Made by a program: the position numbers and the translations under genes
Part shown: in pieces, positions 9,566 through 22,900 of the stretch
Numbering within the stretch: the stretch's first letter is position 1
Layout: each line of letters starts with the position of its first letter
Notes under the pieces: model-generated
Told to the model about the DNA's origin: nothing
Databases searched by the model: none
The model's input: only the letters and a program-made list of their open reading frames with translations
Assembly: GCA_037013685.1 (NCBI GenBank)
Contig: CM072889.1
Location: forward strand, 9,061,976 to 9,125,975
Source of the DNA: Acridotheres tristis
Lineage: Eukaryota > Chordata > Aves > Passeriformes > Sturnidae
Direction: 5' to 3'
DNA length: 64,000 nt

Positions 9566-9602
9566 TGGGGGGAGCGGGGGGGGGGGCGGAGCTGATGGGG
9601 GC
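9566..9602 (+). repeat. G-rich tract including G11
   Basis: A six-G run, a run of eleven G at 9576-9586 and a further GGGGG follow within about 37 nt. Together they meet the simple pattern for a G-quadruplex on the plus strand. Confidence 0.7.
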
Positions 9603-10174
9603 TTTGCCATGGCAACAGAGGAAGGAGATTGCAGCTCGGCCTCCAAAAAATGTAACACTCCCAATGGAAATCAGTCTTGTATTATAATCAATTTAAAGCA
9701 CTCCTGGAAATTACAGTCCATCAGGCATTAGTTTCATATCAAATAAATAAATGGGAACAAAAAATAACAATAGAAATGAGACACTTGGCTAAGCAGGAAT
9801 AAATAGGGACAAAGCTGCAGATGCTTATAAAGGAAAATGTTCCATTTCAGTTTCTTAAGTGTGTCAGTGAAATGGAAGATAAGGGCAAGCCAGCACATAC
9901 CTTTTATCTAGAGTTGCAAAAAAACCCTCCAAGCAAACCAGAAAAAGGCTTGGACAAATCAGCTTAGGCATTTGTGAGATGCCATCAAGGCATCTCACTG
10001 TGTTACTAAGTATTCACAAGCCTCTGTGAAAAGCTGATCCTGAAAGGGAGAAACAGAATTAGATGCAAACAGTAGAGTTACAAGTACTTAGAGACTGAAA
10101 TGCTTGTTTGCAATACCTTGCTGATAGAATGAGCACCAAGTCAATGCCATTGAAATACAGTGGTTTCAAAATTG

Positions 10175-10250
10175 TCCAAGAGGTGGATTTTTTTAATGTG
10201 GAACTAATTTTTTTAATGCAGGACTAATTTTTTAAAGGCAAACTAAAATA
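10175..10250. repeat. Short degenerate tandem repeat, unit about 21-25 bp
   Basis: Three decayed copies of a unit resembling 'ggaactaatttttttaatg' follow one another. It is AT-rich and non-coding. Confidence 0.6.
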
Positions 10251-10800
10251 AACCAAATAAAGATAATTGAATTTAGCATTTAGCACAAGCACTAAGAATG
10301 TAACCAAAACTGGGGTGTTCACAGACGTACCTGAGAGCCTCTAGAGACAGATGGGAGGCTGGTCATAGTGGGGGAAGGAGCCTGAGCTGGTGTTGCAGCA
10401 TCTACTATCAGATGGGGTGGCTCTCACCGTACACAACCTGCCTTTGCCACTTGTCCTTTTGCCTGTTTTTATGGGAAATGCTGCATCTAACAATGTGCCA
10501 CAGAACTAATAAATAAACTAATGAATAATTTTGTTTATTAGTTATGACTGGGGACTGGCAGACTGAGCTCTCCAAGTCTGCAGCACAACTCTGCTGCTTA
10601 AAAGACATCACAGAAGCCACACACTGGGAATGATCTAACCAGAGGAAAAACTCAAATGGAAGTTCATGCTTTATTAAACACTAGAGAACCCACATGAGAG
10701 AGAATCTTTAAGTGAAGAGTGGATTTTCCAGTGTCTAATAGCCACTGACTCCCATTCACATTTTTTCCCCGGGGTTTCATTCATTCATTTTCTTGCCTCC

Positions 10801-10826
10801 TTTTTTTCTTTTTTTTTTTTTTTTTT
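10801..10826. repeat. Poly(T) tract
   Basis: A T run with a single C interruption. It could be the tail of a minus-strand retroposed sequence, but no body was identified. Confidence 0.85.
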
Positions 10827-12237
10827 CCCCAGCCTAATAACCTGCTCTCACAAAATTTCTAAGTAAGACATTTACTTCTTTGAAAATTAGGTGGGCAGTG
10901 GGCTCAAGAATAACTGGGGAGGGGAGTGGATGGATGGAGTGTGATCTTATGGGAAAACTTTGAAAATCAGATCCCATCAGCCTGGCAGAGTCAGGAGAAG
11001 CTGCTGTGCTGAGTGTGCAGATGAGAGAGCTGAGCATGGTATTTTTAGAAAGTCAGCCAAGCAGACAGTGCCACATTCCTTTCTGTGCTCTTCCCTTCTT
11101 TTTGCAGAAGCCATCATCATCCCAAAGGTGAGAATGGGTGTACTAAGCATCAGCTGTAAAATAGTTAGTTTCACTAAGTAGCATTGCTGGGGAGGTGAAG
11201 TTTTGTTATTCACCCCATTGCCTAGGAGGCAAAAAAATGTCAAAGGTTGGACATGTTTCAGGGCACAAAAATGCTGAACACAAGACAGTGCCCTGTGCTC
11301 CATAGGCAGCTGGCACAAGAATGTTCTGGCTGCTGCTGAAAGCCCTGTGGCCAAATTTCATGCACATTTCCAAAGCGATCAACACAGACATGTTAACAGC
11401 ACAAGCCAGTGCACATGCTTTGCTCTCAGCAAGCATGGGTTTGTTTCACATTTCTTTGTGATCAGCTAAAATCAAAATGTTTATTAGCTGTCCGTTGTTA
11501 TTACCTTCACAGCTATGAATTGGCCTTTGCATTACAATCAGTTTCTTTGGCTGCTATTGTTTTTTGGTGTTAAGGTTGTGCAGGCTGAAAGAGTGTGCAG
11601 GCAGTGACAGAGCCATTTGCTGAAAAGCCATTTGCTGTGTTTTCCAACTACACCGTCATGCCTATCCCCTCTTCCCCTGGGTTTCATCATCCCTATGCCC
11701 TTAAACATCAGAGCACAACTGCAGTCCTGTTTTTTGCAAGAGTTACCTTTCTGTGAATAAAATTAATCAGCAAAAATGGAAAGGGAGTGAATCCCTCATG
11801 AATCCCCACTTCTGACAGCTTTTTTCTCTGATGAATGCAAGTGTGGAATTTAGTATGCAAGTACACACACCATCTTAGTGATGGATGAGCCTTCCATTCC
11901 TCACACAGTGGTGGGGTTGGTGTTACAGAGCAATGCAGTCATAGGCACTAGGCTCTGCAGTGTCATGAAAAGAGAGTCTTTTTCTGCACACAGCATATGA
12001 TGCACCAGAGAAGGTGATGGTAGTTTCTGTGTCCCCTCTTTCATTCCCAGGAAAGCCACAGTGTCCCTGCATAGGGAGAACACAAAATCCCACTCAAGAA
12101 CTGATAGTGGCAGCATGGCCACAGCAGGGCTACCTGTGAACTGAGCTCATGAAAGAAATGGCATCACTTTCTTCTTCAGGCAGCAACTGAGAAGGGCATG
12201 GGGCTGTGAGGGCTGCAGAGGCTGCCAGGCAGCCAGA

Positions 12238-13020
12238 GTGTTAATCACAAACACCATCAGTTGGGCCATCCTTCACCAGGGTGCCACCCACCCCTGGAGG
12301 TCGTGGGTTTGGAGTGGGGGGCAATTGGCCAACATCAGAGCAGGATTAGCTGTGATAGGTGCTGTGCTCCTGAGTCGATGGATATCTCCGAGTCTGGGCC
12401 CAGGAACACCATCTGCCATGGGGTGTCTGGGGAACCATCCAGCAACCACAGAAGTGCCAGTGCCAGAGGGTAAAAACAACTACATTAACAGCAGTACATG
12501 GACAGTTTTCTGCCTGCTTCAGAAGGCAAAACATGGCAGAGGACTGCAAAAACAGGGACTGCAAAGATTCTTGCATGCAAAACTGTCATGGAGTGGACAG
12601 CTGTGGTACAGCTTGGGGCCCTTCCACCTTAAAGCTTCTGGGTGTTGGCAGGTTCCCACCCTATGGCTGGTGCACCCACATTCAGAGCAGCCCTGTGCCT
12701 GGGCACAGTCAGATACTGCTGGTTATCTCCCTGGGGCAAGGAACCCAAGACACTGCCGGGGAGATATATGTACGAGGACATTTCCAGCTCATGCAGTACT
12801 CGCACATCTGTCTTGCTATGTGCCAGAACTCTATGACTGCAGCACTGGCACTGCTGGTGTTGAGGAGCTGCAGAGTGGGTGTCACCAGTCCCATCCAAGT
12901 TCTGCAGTAGTGGCCACTTCTAACAAACCAAAACTGATAATCAATATTGCAATGAATCCCACAGACAACATGGGAACTGGTATGAGTGAACCTGGCTGTA
13001 GTCATCCATCACTGACCTGA
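12238..13020 (+). other. Anonymous 260-codon open frame, probably non-coding or fossil
   Basis: This is the longest complete open frame in the window. I recognise no domain, signal peptide or membrane segment. Other frames over the same interval are also long on both strands, which points to a stop-poor composition. A CAATAAA at about 13164 followed by 'ccatcatccctgtcaca' could mark the end of an old transposable element that once covered this block. Without homology it should not be treated as a gene. Confidence 0.2.
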
Positions 13021-13239
13021 TAAGGGAACAGGAGAAAAATTGTTACAAGTGGCTGCACCTTATTTGTCTTAAGCGACCCTTAACACCTTGACCCTAGGAG
13101 CCACAACACGGGCTCAGGCCTGCAAGATACTGAGAGCATGAGAGCACCCATGAGTTTCCCATAGCAATAAAAGCAGTTGAAAACTGAAGTCACCATGGCT
13201 GGTGTTTTCCATCATCCCTGTCACAGCACAAGCTGCTGG

Positions 13240-16200
13240 TGGTGGTGGTCACACTGCTCCCGGGCAGCTCTGTGTGGGAGGAGGTGACAGGGAAAACAGG
13301 CTGTTCCTGTCCCTTCCCCAGTCAGCACAGGGAGCTGCTGGAGTGGGCACAGCCTCCAAGGTTTTGGTGTATACAAGCATAGCAAAGCAGGCACTGGGCA
13401 GCCAGGCAGACACAGAAATGGAAACTCTGGTCTTTTCACAAGAACAGAGCAGCTCCAGGCTGGTCCCCACATGCCTCTGTGTCCCAGTGTAAGAGACAGT
13501 TGTCTTCTGCTTCTCGAGAATATATACATAGATGTGTCCTCAAGCTATATATAACACACATTATAAAGATAAAAATCTTTTATACAGATAGAGGTCTGCT
13601 TGCTTTTCAGTTCCAGTATGTGCTGTTTCGCTGGCAGCCCCTCAGGGCTGGGAGTCTTTCAGATGGGTTGTGAATCGAAGAAGAAGCTCATAAGGACAGC
13701 ATGAGACATGGGGAGGACGAGGTAAGCCCTGCCTGATGGTTGACCTTGAGCTCTGTCCTGTGTATCTAACTTGGTGTCACAAACAACTATACATACCAGA
13801 AATTCTGGCTTTGATAAATCCAAGAGTCAGGTTGCTCAGCCTTGGTAGAAGCAGACTGGACATAATGGACCTTGGTAGTGGAGCAGGCAACTGCAGCAGT
13901 GATTCTACATTCAATTTAACATCAGCCAAAACAGCATGTCGACTGATTTAATTACCAAGCAGCTGATGAAAACATGCCCTTTTATGAGAAACAATCCAGG
14001 TGAATTGCTTTAGCTTGAGGGCCTGAGTCCTAGATTTCCCCCCAGCTTTGCCCATGGCTCCACGAGTTACTGCTGGACTTGTTTCCATCTGCTGTGGGCA
14101 CACATGGGCGTGCAGGGAGCAAGAGAAATACAGCTGAACTTCATCCACTTCAGTACCATCATCAACAAAATGTGGTTTGTGATAACAGCATTTTGTTTAT
14201 TTTTCTAAGAAATGCCATCTTCAGCACTGAGGCGTAAGATCTATTTGGACACTTCCACGAAAATTATTCCAAACAATATCTTGAGATCAACCACTTCCCT
14301 CTGAAAGGTTTCACGAGTTAAGATGGAAGATCAGCATTTAAGGTGGCAGTGGAAGCTGTTCCCCTTCTCTGCCTTGGTAGCAGAGAAGGTTGGATTTGGG
14401 CTTACCTGCACCTGCAGGTTTGGCTGCAAAGACAAGAGAGAGATACTGGCCTAAAGAAATCCACTGGCTCTCTCTCCCCTCTGGTTTTGCCTTATGATGC
14501 TTTCTGAGGTTTGTGTCACCGATGGAGTGACACACTTCACCTGTAAGAGAGAAGTAGCAATATGGCAAGGTATGCTTGATTACTTACTGCAGAGAGGACA
14601 GGTCAGCCATAGGCGTCAGGGAGACTCTCCTGTTGAGACACAAGATTCAAGAAGGACCCCTTGCATTCTAAACTCATTTCTCAGGGAGTCTTTGTGCAGC
14701 TGTATCCAGACATAGACACAGACAGACTTGGTCAATGGTTTATATCTGAAGGACTGTAAGTGCCCAACCAATTTTTTGCATCACTTAGCTAAGATTTCAA
14801 AGTTTCAGCACACTTATTCCTAATTCACTTCATCTGATGTGACAAGGATTCTCTCAGGCTTGAGGAGTAGGTGCTCCAAATCAAGGGCAGCTCTAGTCCT
14901 GCAGCCTGTTGTGATGCAGGAGAGCTCAACAGGCATTGGGCTGCCTACTGTTTATGGAGTAAGATGACTAACTTATGGTCATATTTACATACCAGCTATA
15001 TTTTGGTTGGCACATGCTCAAGCAGCCCTCAGCTATTGAGCAAGACTAATGGCCCCTAGCTATTGTTGTTATCTGTCTTCCCAGAGTCCAAAACCATCCA
15101 CCACTGGTGGCTATCCTTAAGCAGAAAGTGGGGGAGCTCATCACCATAGCTGGTTATTAAAAAAAGCAATCACAGCACAAAATATATTCTACGACTACTG
15201 AAAGTCTTTGCCAGCACCAAGCACTTTCTTTCACCTAAGTAGTTTTCTTTTTTTCTCCCCTCTTCTTGGGGTGATGGCCATTCATGATGTGAACAGCAGA
15301 TAAGGATTATCTCTAGACCTTTTGAAGAACAAATATTTGCATGATTTACAAGTCAAAATAAAAGGTGATGTTTTGGGATGTGGAAGTTGTGTTCTCCTGA
15401 GCTCCTACCTGTTAGCCACAGACATTTTTGGACACCTCGTGTCCACCCTAAAGCTGTTGCCAACCTCCCACCAAAGTGGGATTGAATGCACTGGAGGCTC
15501 CTGGGCTGTAATTTCCCAGGAGAAGCAGCAGATAGACATTGGGCACAGCAGGGTTGGGTTTGCATTTTGCTCAGCACTGTCTCACCCTCACTGGGTTTCC
15601 CCTGTCTGCCCTGCCCTTAGTCCTTTGTACTGGGAGGTTGGTGGGAAAGGGAAGTGAACACCTCTCCGGGGAAGTGGCCAGATCACAATTTTACAAACAG
15701 GTTGCTCAGCCCTGGGCTGGAGTTACTGATCCCATCTGACACTGACCCCTGCTCTGCAGCACCAGGAAGACTTTGAGTCAATGTTTTCCAAGCAGAGGAC
15801 TCTGCTTGGCTGCAGTGCAAGTGTCAGAGTTATCAGAGACATCTCGTTTTTAAGTATTTTCTGACCATTCAGAATTAAAAAGTTGTTGAGAAAGCACATC
15901 CCACCAGCTGCCTAGGTACAGTACTTGTAGCAAGGCTTCTGCTGGAATATGATTTTTTCTGCATCCTCCTGAGGGTGCAGGTTTCCCTCCCCCCAGGTAC
16001 AAGATAGGAACCTTTCCCCAGGGTGTAAGCAGCTGGGTGTGTTCTCCTCTAGATCCACAGAGCAAAAGGAGGTTGCACAGAGCTTCTACACAGAGCAAAG
16101 CCAATTCCCCATGCTGGAGGCTGGTGGGCACACAGAGCTGTTCCCACAGCCAGGCATGGGGTCCATGCTGAGCCTTTTCCTGGCAGAAGGATTTTGGGAG

Positions 16201-16565
16201 TTTCCTTATGCCACAGAGCTCCTTGAACCTGCTGCTTCCCTGGGAAGCAGATCATAGGCAGCCATAGCAAAAGTAATCCAGATAAATGCAAGATGCATTT
16301 CAGAACTGTTTTTCCTTTTTGAGTGTACACTTTGGATACAGGCTGGGACACACCTGATTTTCAGTCTGTAGAGAGTATTTTCTGTATCTGTTTTGGAGCA
16401 GCCTGGGGACCTGCCAGCACGAGTCAGACTCTGCTCTCTGTGACACCAAAGAGGCCATGAGGATGAGTCTGTCTCCTCAGGGGAAGCACAAATGAGAGAG
16501 CTAGAGTGGTGAAAGAGCAAAATCACTGATATAGAATAATGTAGTGCAGGTACAGTTCTAAACAG
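13240..16565. other. Intergenic region, nothing recognised
   Basis: No exon, RNA gene or clear repeat is visible. The short open frames are scattered and show no consistent coding character. Confidence 0.45.
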
Positions 16566-16569
16566 AAAC

Positions 16570-16691
16570 ATGGACAGTGCACTCAGGCACATGGTGTGAC
16601 TATTGGGGATGGTCCTGTGCAGGGACAGGAGTTTGACTAAATGATCCTTGTGGGTCTCTTCCCACTTAGATTATTCTGTGATTCTATGACC
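16570..16691 (+). mobile_element. CR1 LINE 3' end (sense)
   Basis: It carries 'caggcacatggtgtgacta' and 'gatccttgtgggtctcttcc' and ends in the CR1 terminal repeat 'attctgtgattctatga'. It is heavily 5'-truncated. Confidence 0.85.
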
Positions 16692-19600
16692 TCTTTCTAG
16701 AAAAGATACAGACTTTGTATTAGCGTGTATAAATGAGGTTTGAAGTTTTCCACCTACTCAGACTTTTCTATGCAGTGTCTCATCTGCAGGATGGAAATAC
16801 CTCATGGCTACAGCTGGTCTTCTCCCCCAGCTCCTGCATATCTGTTTCCTCTTTCTCACCTCCTCCCAGTACAGACCAGCCACTTTATGTGCTCCTCCCT
16901 CTGTTTTTTCCAGTGAACTGTGGTCAGCAGTTAGCAAGAGCTCTTTAGGAGGATCAGCGTTACATTGCCAATGGAAAAGGATGGCGTTTTCACTTACACA
17001 TCTCTGTTTTTGCAGCCACAAATGTACAGGTAACCATAACTGATGGAGTAACACCAAAACATCCTTTCCTCCCAGCTTGATCCACGGAGGCTGGAGATAA
17101 AAAAATACATTCAAGCATTTTTTGAACCAGTCCAATCCAGCTGTGGATTGCAGAAAGATTAATGGTGTGGTCACTGGTAAGAGGAGCACAGAGAGACAGG
17201 CAGGCCTGCAGTAGAAAAGAATCTATTTGTTGAGCCTTGGGTATAATTTAAAAGCCAGAGCTGTTTAGAGAAAAGTCTGAAGAGGTGTATGGATGGTAAA
17301 GTATGTGATTTGTTTATTTTTTGTTTTGTTTTGTTTTTGTTATTTTTTGCCTCCCCCCCCCCCCATATATATAAACAGGGAAGAAATAATTACTGACATT
17401 TCTGGTTATTCCGAATTTTAATTTAGTGCAAAAGTCAGATTCTGGGTGAGTTGATTGTGGAAATACATCTTTATTTTTTCTCCCTGTCATTTTGTCTTTA
17501 TATGTCATGTAAGTTCACTCTTGAGCAGTCTCTGGTGTGTTGCTCAGCTTTGCCTGGGAAGAGGCAGAGCCTCCCCCACCCCTGCCACTGTCCTCTGCAG
17601 GAGCACGTTCTTTGTGCTGACCAGGCAGAACAGGACGGATTTCCTTAGGTGCCATTTCCTGATGATTTCTGACTAACTGTGGAGGAAGTTAAACCAAAGA
17701 AATGATGAATCTTCTATTTTTTATTTTAAAAACACTTTAAAAATACATCTCTTATTTTGAACAGACTGCCTTGCTGTCCTGCTGCCTGCCTCATCTTCAT
17801 GGATGAAATTTACACCAAAAGCTACATAAATTTTCTTCTGGGAAGCCCTTATCATTTTGGGGGAACTTCATTTGCCAGTGTCAGTACATTGGGCTTGCTC
17901 AGTGCTTTGAAATAAATTGTTCATAGTCTGAATGAACATACCCTAAGATGTGACTGGCTGAGTCACCTGCTCCTATGGCCAAGGGCAAATCTCTCAACCT
18001 CTGGATTTTTGGGGCCCCAAGGGTCCTGGGCAAAGCCCTGTGGATGTGAGGCTGCTTGACAGGAGAAGCAGCAGGAGCAGGAGGCAGGAGAGGGTTAGTC
18101 TGTCCCTGTAGCCCTCCTGGGGCTGCCTGTACCTGGGCACAGCTGTGCTGGGGTTAACCAGTCCCTGGTTGGGCATGTCCTAAGGCAGTTCAGGTTTGAA
18201 GGGGAACAGCCCAGTGTCTCAAACTCGGACTGTTTACAGGGGTCTCAGCTGGATACCACTGTGTGGGGGCACCTAAGCCCTGCTTGGACTCCTGGACACT
18301 TTGTCTCCCTTTGCCTGATAAGCCTGGCTGCTTCCTGAAAGCTACATTAGTGCTAAACAGAGACATGGAATAGTTATGGAGACCTCAGGGATTTTATGTA
18401 TCCTTGTATTGCTCAATCCTAGATGTCTTTCTGTAGAGGAATTCTCACTTTCAGGCTGCATAAAAGGTTCCACTTAAAGCTTGTCTTGAATTTTGATCTG
18501 GAAATTTAAAGGAAAAAGCTCTATTTGCCTTCTGGCACTTTCTCAAGTGCTTGCAGACACCTTTCAGACCTGCCTCTATTTGATATCGGGTCCTCTTCAT
18601 TGTTGTGTAACTCTACAAAACACTCTGTGCCTTCCCAGAGAAAACCAAGATGCTGGCAGAGTGATAGTCTCCTGGAGTAGGTGGAAGAATGGATGCTTCG
18701 TGGGAGGGATCTGTGGTTTTTGCCTTCTGGGGGAAAATACAGAGCAGGTCTTCCTCATGCTGCTTGTGTGGGGAAAGATGCAAAGAAATGAGAGCAGCAG
18801 TAGCAAACCCAGCCATTTGAAGATTGCAGCATAGTCAGAGGCAATTCCAAGAAACGGAGCTCTTGGACAAAGAATGGAACATTTCTGAATGAAGGAGCAA
18901 ACTGAACTGCAACAACCACGACAAACACCCCCTCAAACTGCTCAAAACTTTAAAGCCTTCAGTGTGAGCCATCCAGAGAGCAGGCTTTCCAGGCTCTTAG
19001 ACAGTGATGGATACACCAATGCCAAGATCCCAAAGCTGTCAGAGCAGGATGTTGGGACTGTTTAACAATGAGTTTATGCTAAAATCGGATGTGAAAGGAA
19101 AATCAAAGTAGAACAAAACAGGACAGTGAATGAAAGGCCGGGGTGCTCCCTGCTCACTCCTGCATTACAACAGGGCCTGGGATCAGCTCCCCAGGTGGGA
19201 TTGGGCTGAGCTTCTGCCAGTGCATCCTTTGTTTGCACTGGATGTGGTACCACTGGCTCCCAGTGTGCTCCATAAATATGTATAACCTTATAGCCAAGTC
19301 CCTCTGCACTCTCTGCCCTAAACAACTGGAAGAGGAACTTTAGATGCTGTTTAATGGGGAAATGCAGATCTTAAGACCTGTCAAGACACAGTGTGAAGGC
19401 TGCATAAGTTGCTAACGAAAGTGCAGGACCAAGACCCCACAAATTCAGTGTTGTTTCTGCTACTGCCATTGGCCTGGGGGGGTCACTGTCCTGCAAACCC
19501 CCATGAAAAATTGGAAGCAAAGTATGGCTCCGTTGCCAAAACCCTTGGAGATCTCCTGGAGAGAAATGAGATGTCACCACTGTGGCCTTGAGTTGATACA

Positions 19601-19724
19601 GAGCCCAGGGACTACAAAGGAGTGCCTGCATCTAAGGCAGATGCTCTCCTGAGCAGCTCCAGCTTAAAAAGATCAAAGCAATTGCACCTTAAAAGAGTTA
19701 AAGAGACAAAAAAGTATTGGACTG
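16692..19724. other. Intergenic region with simple repeats
   Basis: No gene is recognisable. It contains the (TTTTG)n, poly(C) and AT tract near 17.3 kb, which is listed separately. Confidence 0.45.
17317..17372. repeat. Compound simple repeat: (TTTTG)n, C12, (AT)n
   Basis: A TTTTG-type run (17317-17342) is followed by twelve C (17353-17364) and a short AT repeat (17365-17372). Confidence 0.85.
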
Positions 19725-19951
19725 AAAGGCTGGATATGAGAAAAAGGTTCCTCACCAGAGGGTGAGCACTGGAACAGCCTCTGTAAGGAAGTGGTCACAG
19801 TACTCGGCCTGCCAGAGCTCAAGAAGTTTGGACAATGCTCTCAGGCACATGATGTGATCCTTGGAGCTGTGCTGTGCAGGACCTGGAGTTGGACTTTAAT
19901 GTTTGTTTTGGGTCTCTTCCAACTCAAGGTATATTCTAGGATTCTATGATA
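19725..19951 (+). mobile_element. CR1 LINE 3' fragment (sense)
   Basis: The blocks 'gagcactggaacagcctctg', 'gaagtggtcacagtactcgg' and 'tcaggcacatgatgtgatcc' appear in order, ending 'attctaggattctatgat'. This is the typical CR1 terminus in sense orientation. Confidence 0.88.
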
Positions 19952-22900
19952 GGGAATTACTGCCTTTTTGAGGAGGCATGAAGATAACCTGGTTTTGTTA
20001 CCTGGCTGGCTGCTCTGTGGCTTTTTGCTTCAGGGAAGTATTTGATGTGGTTTGAAATTGCAGATGTAACTAGAGGCGCCAGCATCTATAGAGCCAAGTG
20101 CTTACATATCCAGACATTTTGCTGTCACTTTTCTGTTATTGTTACTGTTACTGTTATTGTTATCCAATCACTAAAGTACTTTGCACGGAGGTGAGAGAAG
20201 TCTGAGAGCTTCCTGGCTCACTCCATGGTGGCAGGGCTGATGGTGGCTTTGATGCAGCCTCCGAGGCTCTGGGAGGAGGTCCAGTTGAGGGAGGTCTCTT
20301 TTCTGGGAAGTGCTCTCTGATGAAAGGGCTGTTGCCATCTCTACTGGGCAGAGGACATGGAAGAGCTGTGAACCGGCAGTCACTTTATTTGACCTTTTAT
20401 TTTTCTGACCTGCTGTCTCTTGAAGACCAAACACAAAATGTCACAGAATTCCCTTCTATCAAGCCTGCAGGCAAAGGCTTATCTAAGTCACGTGTGTCTG
20501 TATCTTGAGCTGTGCAGCCAAATTTCCATCACTGGCTCTCTAAGCACTACACACCTCCCTCAATCCACAACGGTGGGTCTCCAGCCAGGATTACAAAGCA
20601 TGCAGATCCAAAAGTGGGACTCACCTGAAGCAATAAATAAATTATTTCCAAACTACCTGGCTTGTTAGCAGTAAGGCTTACCCAGCTCTGCTCCCATGGA
20701 GTGCCTTGTTTCATCTTCTAAATCCTGAGAGGTGCACATTGAAAGCATCCCATGTCCTTAACTTGCTGCATGTGGAAATTATATTACCAGCAACTACACT
20801 CCTCAGCACAGAGCATTAAAAGATCAGGTTAAATAACAACTACCCTTTGTATCTAAGCCCGGAGCATGTGCTGAATAAATTTGTGCTTGTGGTCTACATG
20901 GTCAGTCAGGAGTTGTGGCCCCTTCCTGCCCCTTGGCTGTGGCAGCAGGAGCTGGGGCTGGGACTGGGGGACTGCAGCTCACCGTGTCCCAGGAGGATAC
21001 AGACATAAGTCACAACTTCATAGTTCTTTGCTGTTCTGCAAATAATCTCTCTGATACACAGGTGTATGACATTTGTTTGCAAATTTGTTTGAATTTGCAT
21101 CCAAATATTTTATATGAACAAGTCACTGCCTAGTAAGAGAATTAAAAAGCGGGAAAAGCTTTAAATTAAAAGTGTGGGAGCTTATCCCATGAGTACTTTC
21201 ACTTATCAAAATAATTAAAGATCACAGCTACTTTTTATATTAATTTATTAGAAAAAAGATACAGTTTAATGTGCAAATATATACACCAAACATTACAATG
21301 AAACATGAGGAAGGTGAGGCCCTTCCGTCTAGTAATGACTTGTCCCTTCGTAACAGAGATGACTGTTTAATGCCTCCCTACAGATTAACAGATACAAAAA
21401 AAAATGTATAATGCTTCATTTGCACAAGAAAAAGTTTATTTTTATTTGAAAACAAAAAATATCCTGGCCTTGACATGGCAAGTGTCTGCTATTTTGGCGG
21501 CTTTTATTTTTTTTAAACCTGAGCAAGTTTTGTGGAACAGGGGAACAAAGGGAAGGCATTGCCCTATACTTCATTCTCATCACAGCATCTGATGGTCTTT
21601 GAATTACTAAACTTCTGAATCACTGCAAGTGAATACAACTCAAAAATCTACATCTAGGATGTAGTTAGTGACAATGAAGAAAGCAAGTGCTACCACTGGC
21701 AAAGTGAGCTGGCTGAAAAGACCTGCTCCAGTTACATGGCTGCTGGCATTTCTCAGGTTAAGTGCTCATTTCTGCCAGTAAGGAAATTAATGCTGCCTCC
21801 TGTCATAAAGGAATTATAAATGTAAAATGTAGTTTAGTCCAAAAAGCAAATAAGTTGTGGACCTGCTATGCCTTGGTCAAATGTGTGGTGATTGAAGGAG
21901 AGAGTAAGGCCATATTAAACACATCAGTGGTGAGAACCAGCTGAGGGCCCCAACAATAACCACACAACTCAAACCATTGAGCTTGCTTGTTTTCCATGTC
22001 CTCCTGCAAGCAAGCTTGATCCAGACATTTCCAAGTGAACTAAAACTGTTCTGCTTGTTTAGCGCTCTCCCCATTTTTAACAGGGAGCAGGGCTGGAGAA
22101 GGCACTACAATACCTGGGCAGGGCAATGCCAATTCCCTCAGCAGAGTTTGCTAAGGGACCTCTTGATGCTCATTTAGGTGCAGGGTGTCTCTCTGCATCA
22201 GCTCTCACCACACCACACTTTTGAAAAAAAATACATGCAAATAACAGACTCATAGCAAAAAGAGGACACACCAACAGGAGTGTGCCTGGCTGGCCCTAGT
22301 ACCAACACTAACCAAGGGCTCTGGCCTGGGGTATATTTTCAGACATGACACTGTCAAAAGCTGACTCAGTTTTCAGGTTTTCTTTCCTCTTTGGCCGAGG
22401 GATTAGGATTTAAGAACAGACTTAACTAAACAGTAACTCCTTTTTGCTCTGTAACGCTCCTCCACTCGCACCTGTTGACTTTATGGGTACTGGCCCACAG
22501 TCGTGGCAGTCGTGGCTGCTGCAGCTCCCTTCACACCCAAATCCTTAGTGATGAGGTGACCACTGCAGATTTGGCCTTTGCCATTCTCCCACCATCCTCC
22601 TCCTCTTTACCCTCTTTGAAGTATTGTGGAATTTGACTAAAACAAAAGGAAAAAAAAAAGCTTTTGAGAAGGACTGCTCTGCTTTTAATATTTTTCCCCT
22701 GGTATTTTTTAATTGCTCCTGCTTCATGTATTGTACTTGCACAAGAATGTATGTCACGGGCCCTGGAGCAGCTGGTAAAAACAGATGTTACATGAAAAAT
22801 CGAAATAAATCCTCAAACTTAGCTCTTAGTTAAAAGTGAAAGTTAGAAACCAGTGAGCAGCATTTGATCAAGGTAAGAGTGTTGTGAGGGCAAGCAGAGG

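Larger units (their letters stand above)
8468..12120. other. Intergenic region with simple repeats only
   Basis: There is no recognisable gene. Low-complexity tracts are listed separately. A frame at 8599-8799 (MAVNDNIFEKIFDL...) follows an acceptor-like ttctttgcag and looks mildly protein-like, but I recognise no family and see no matching donor. Confidence 0.45.
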
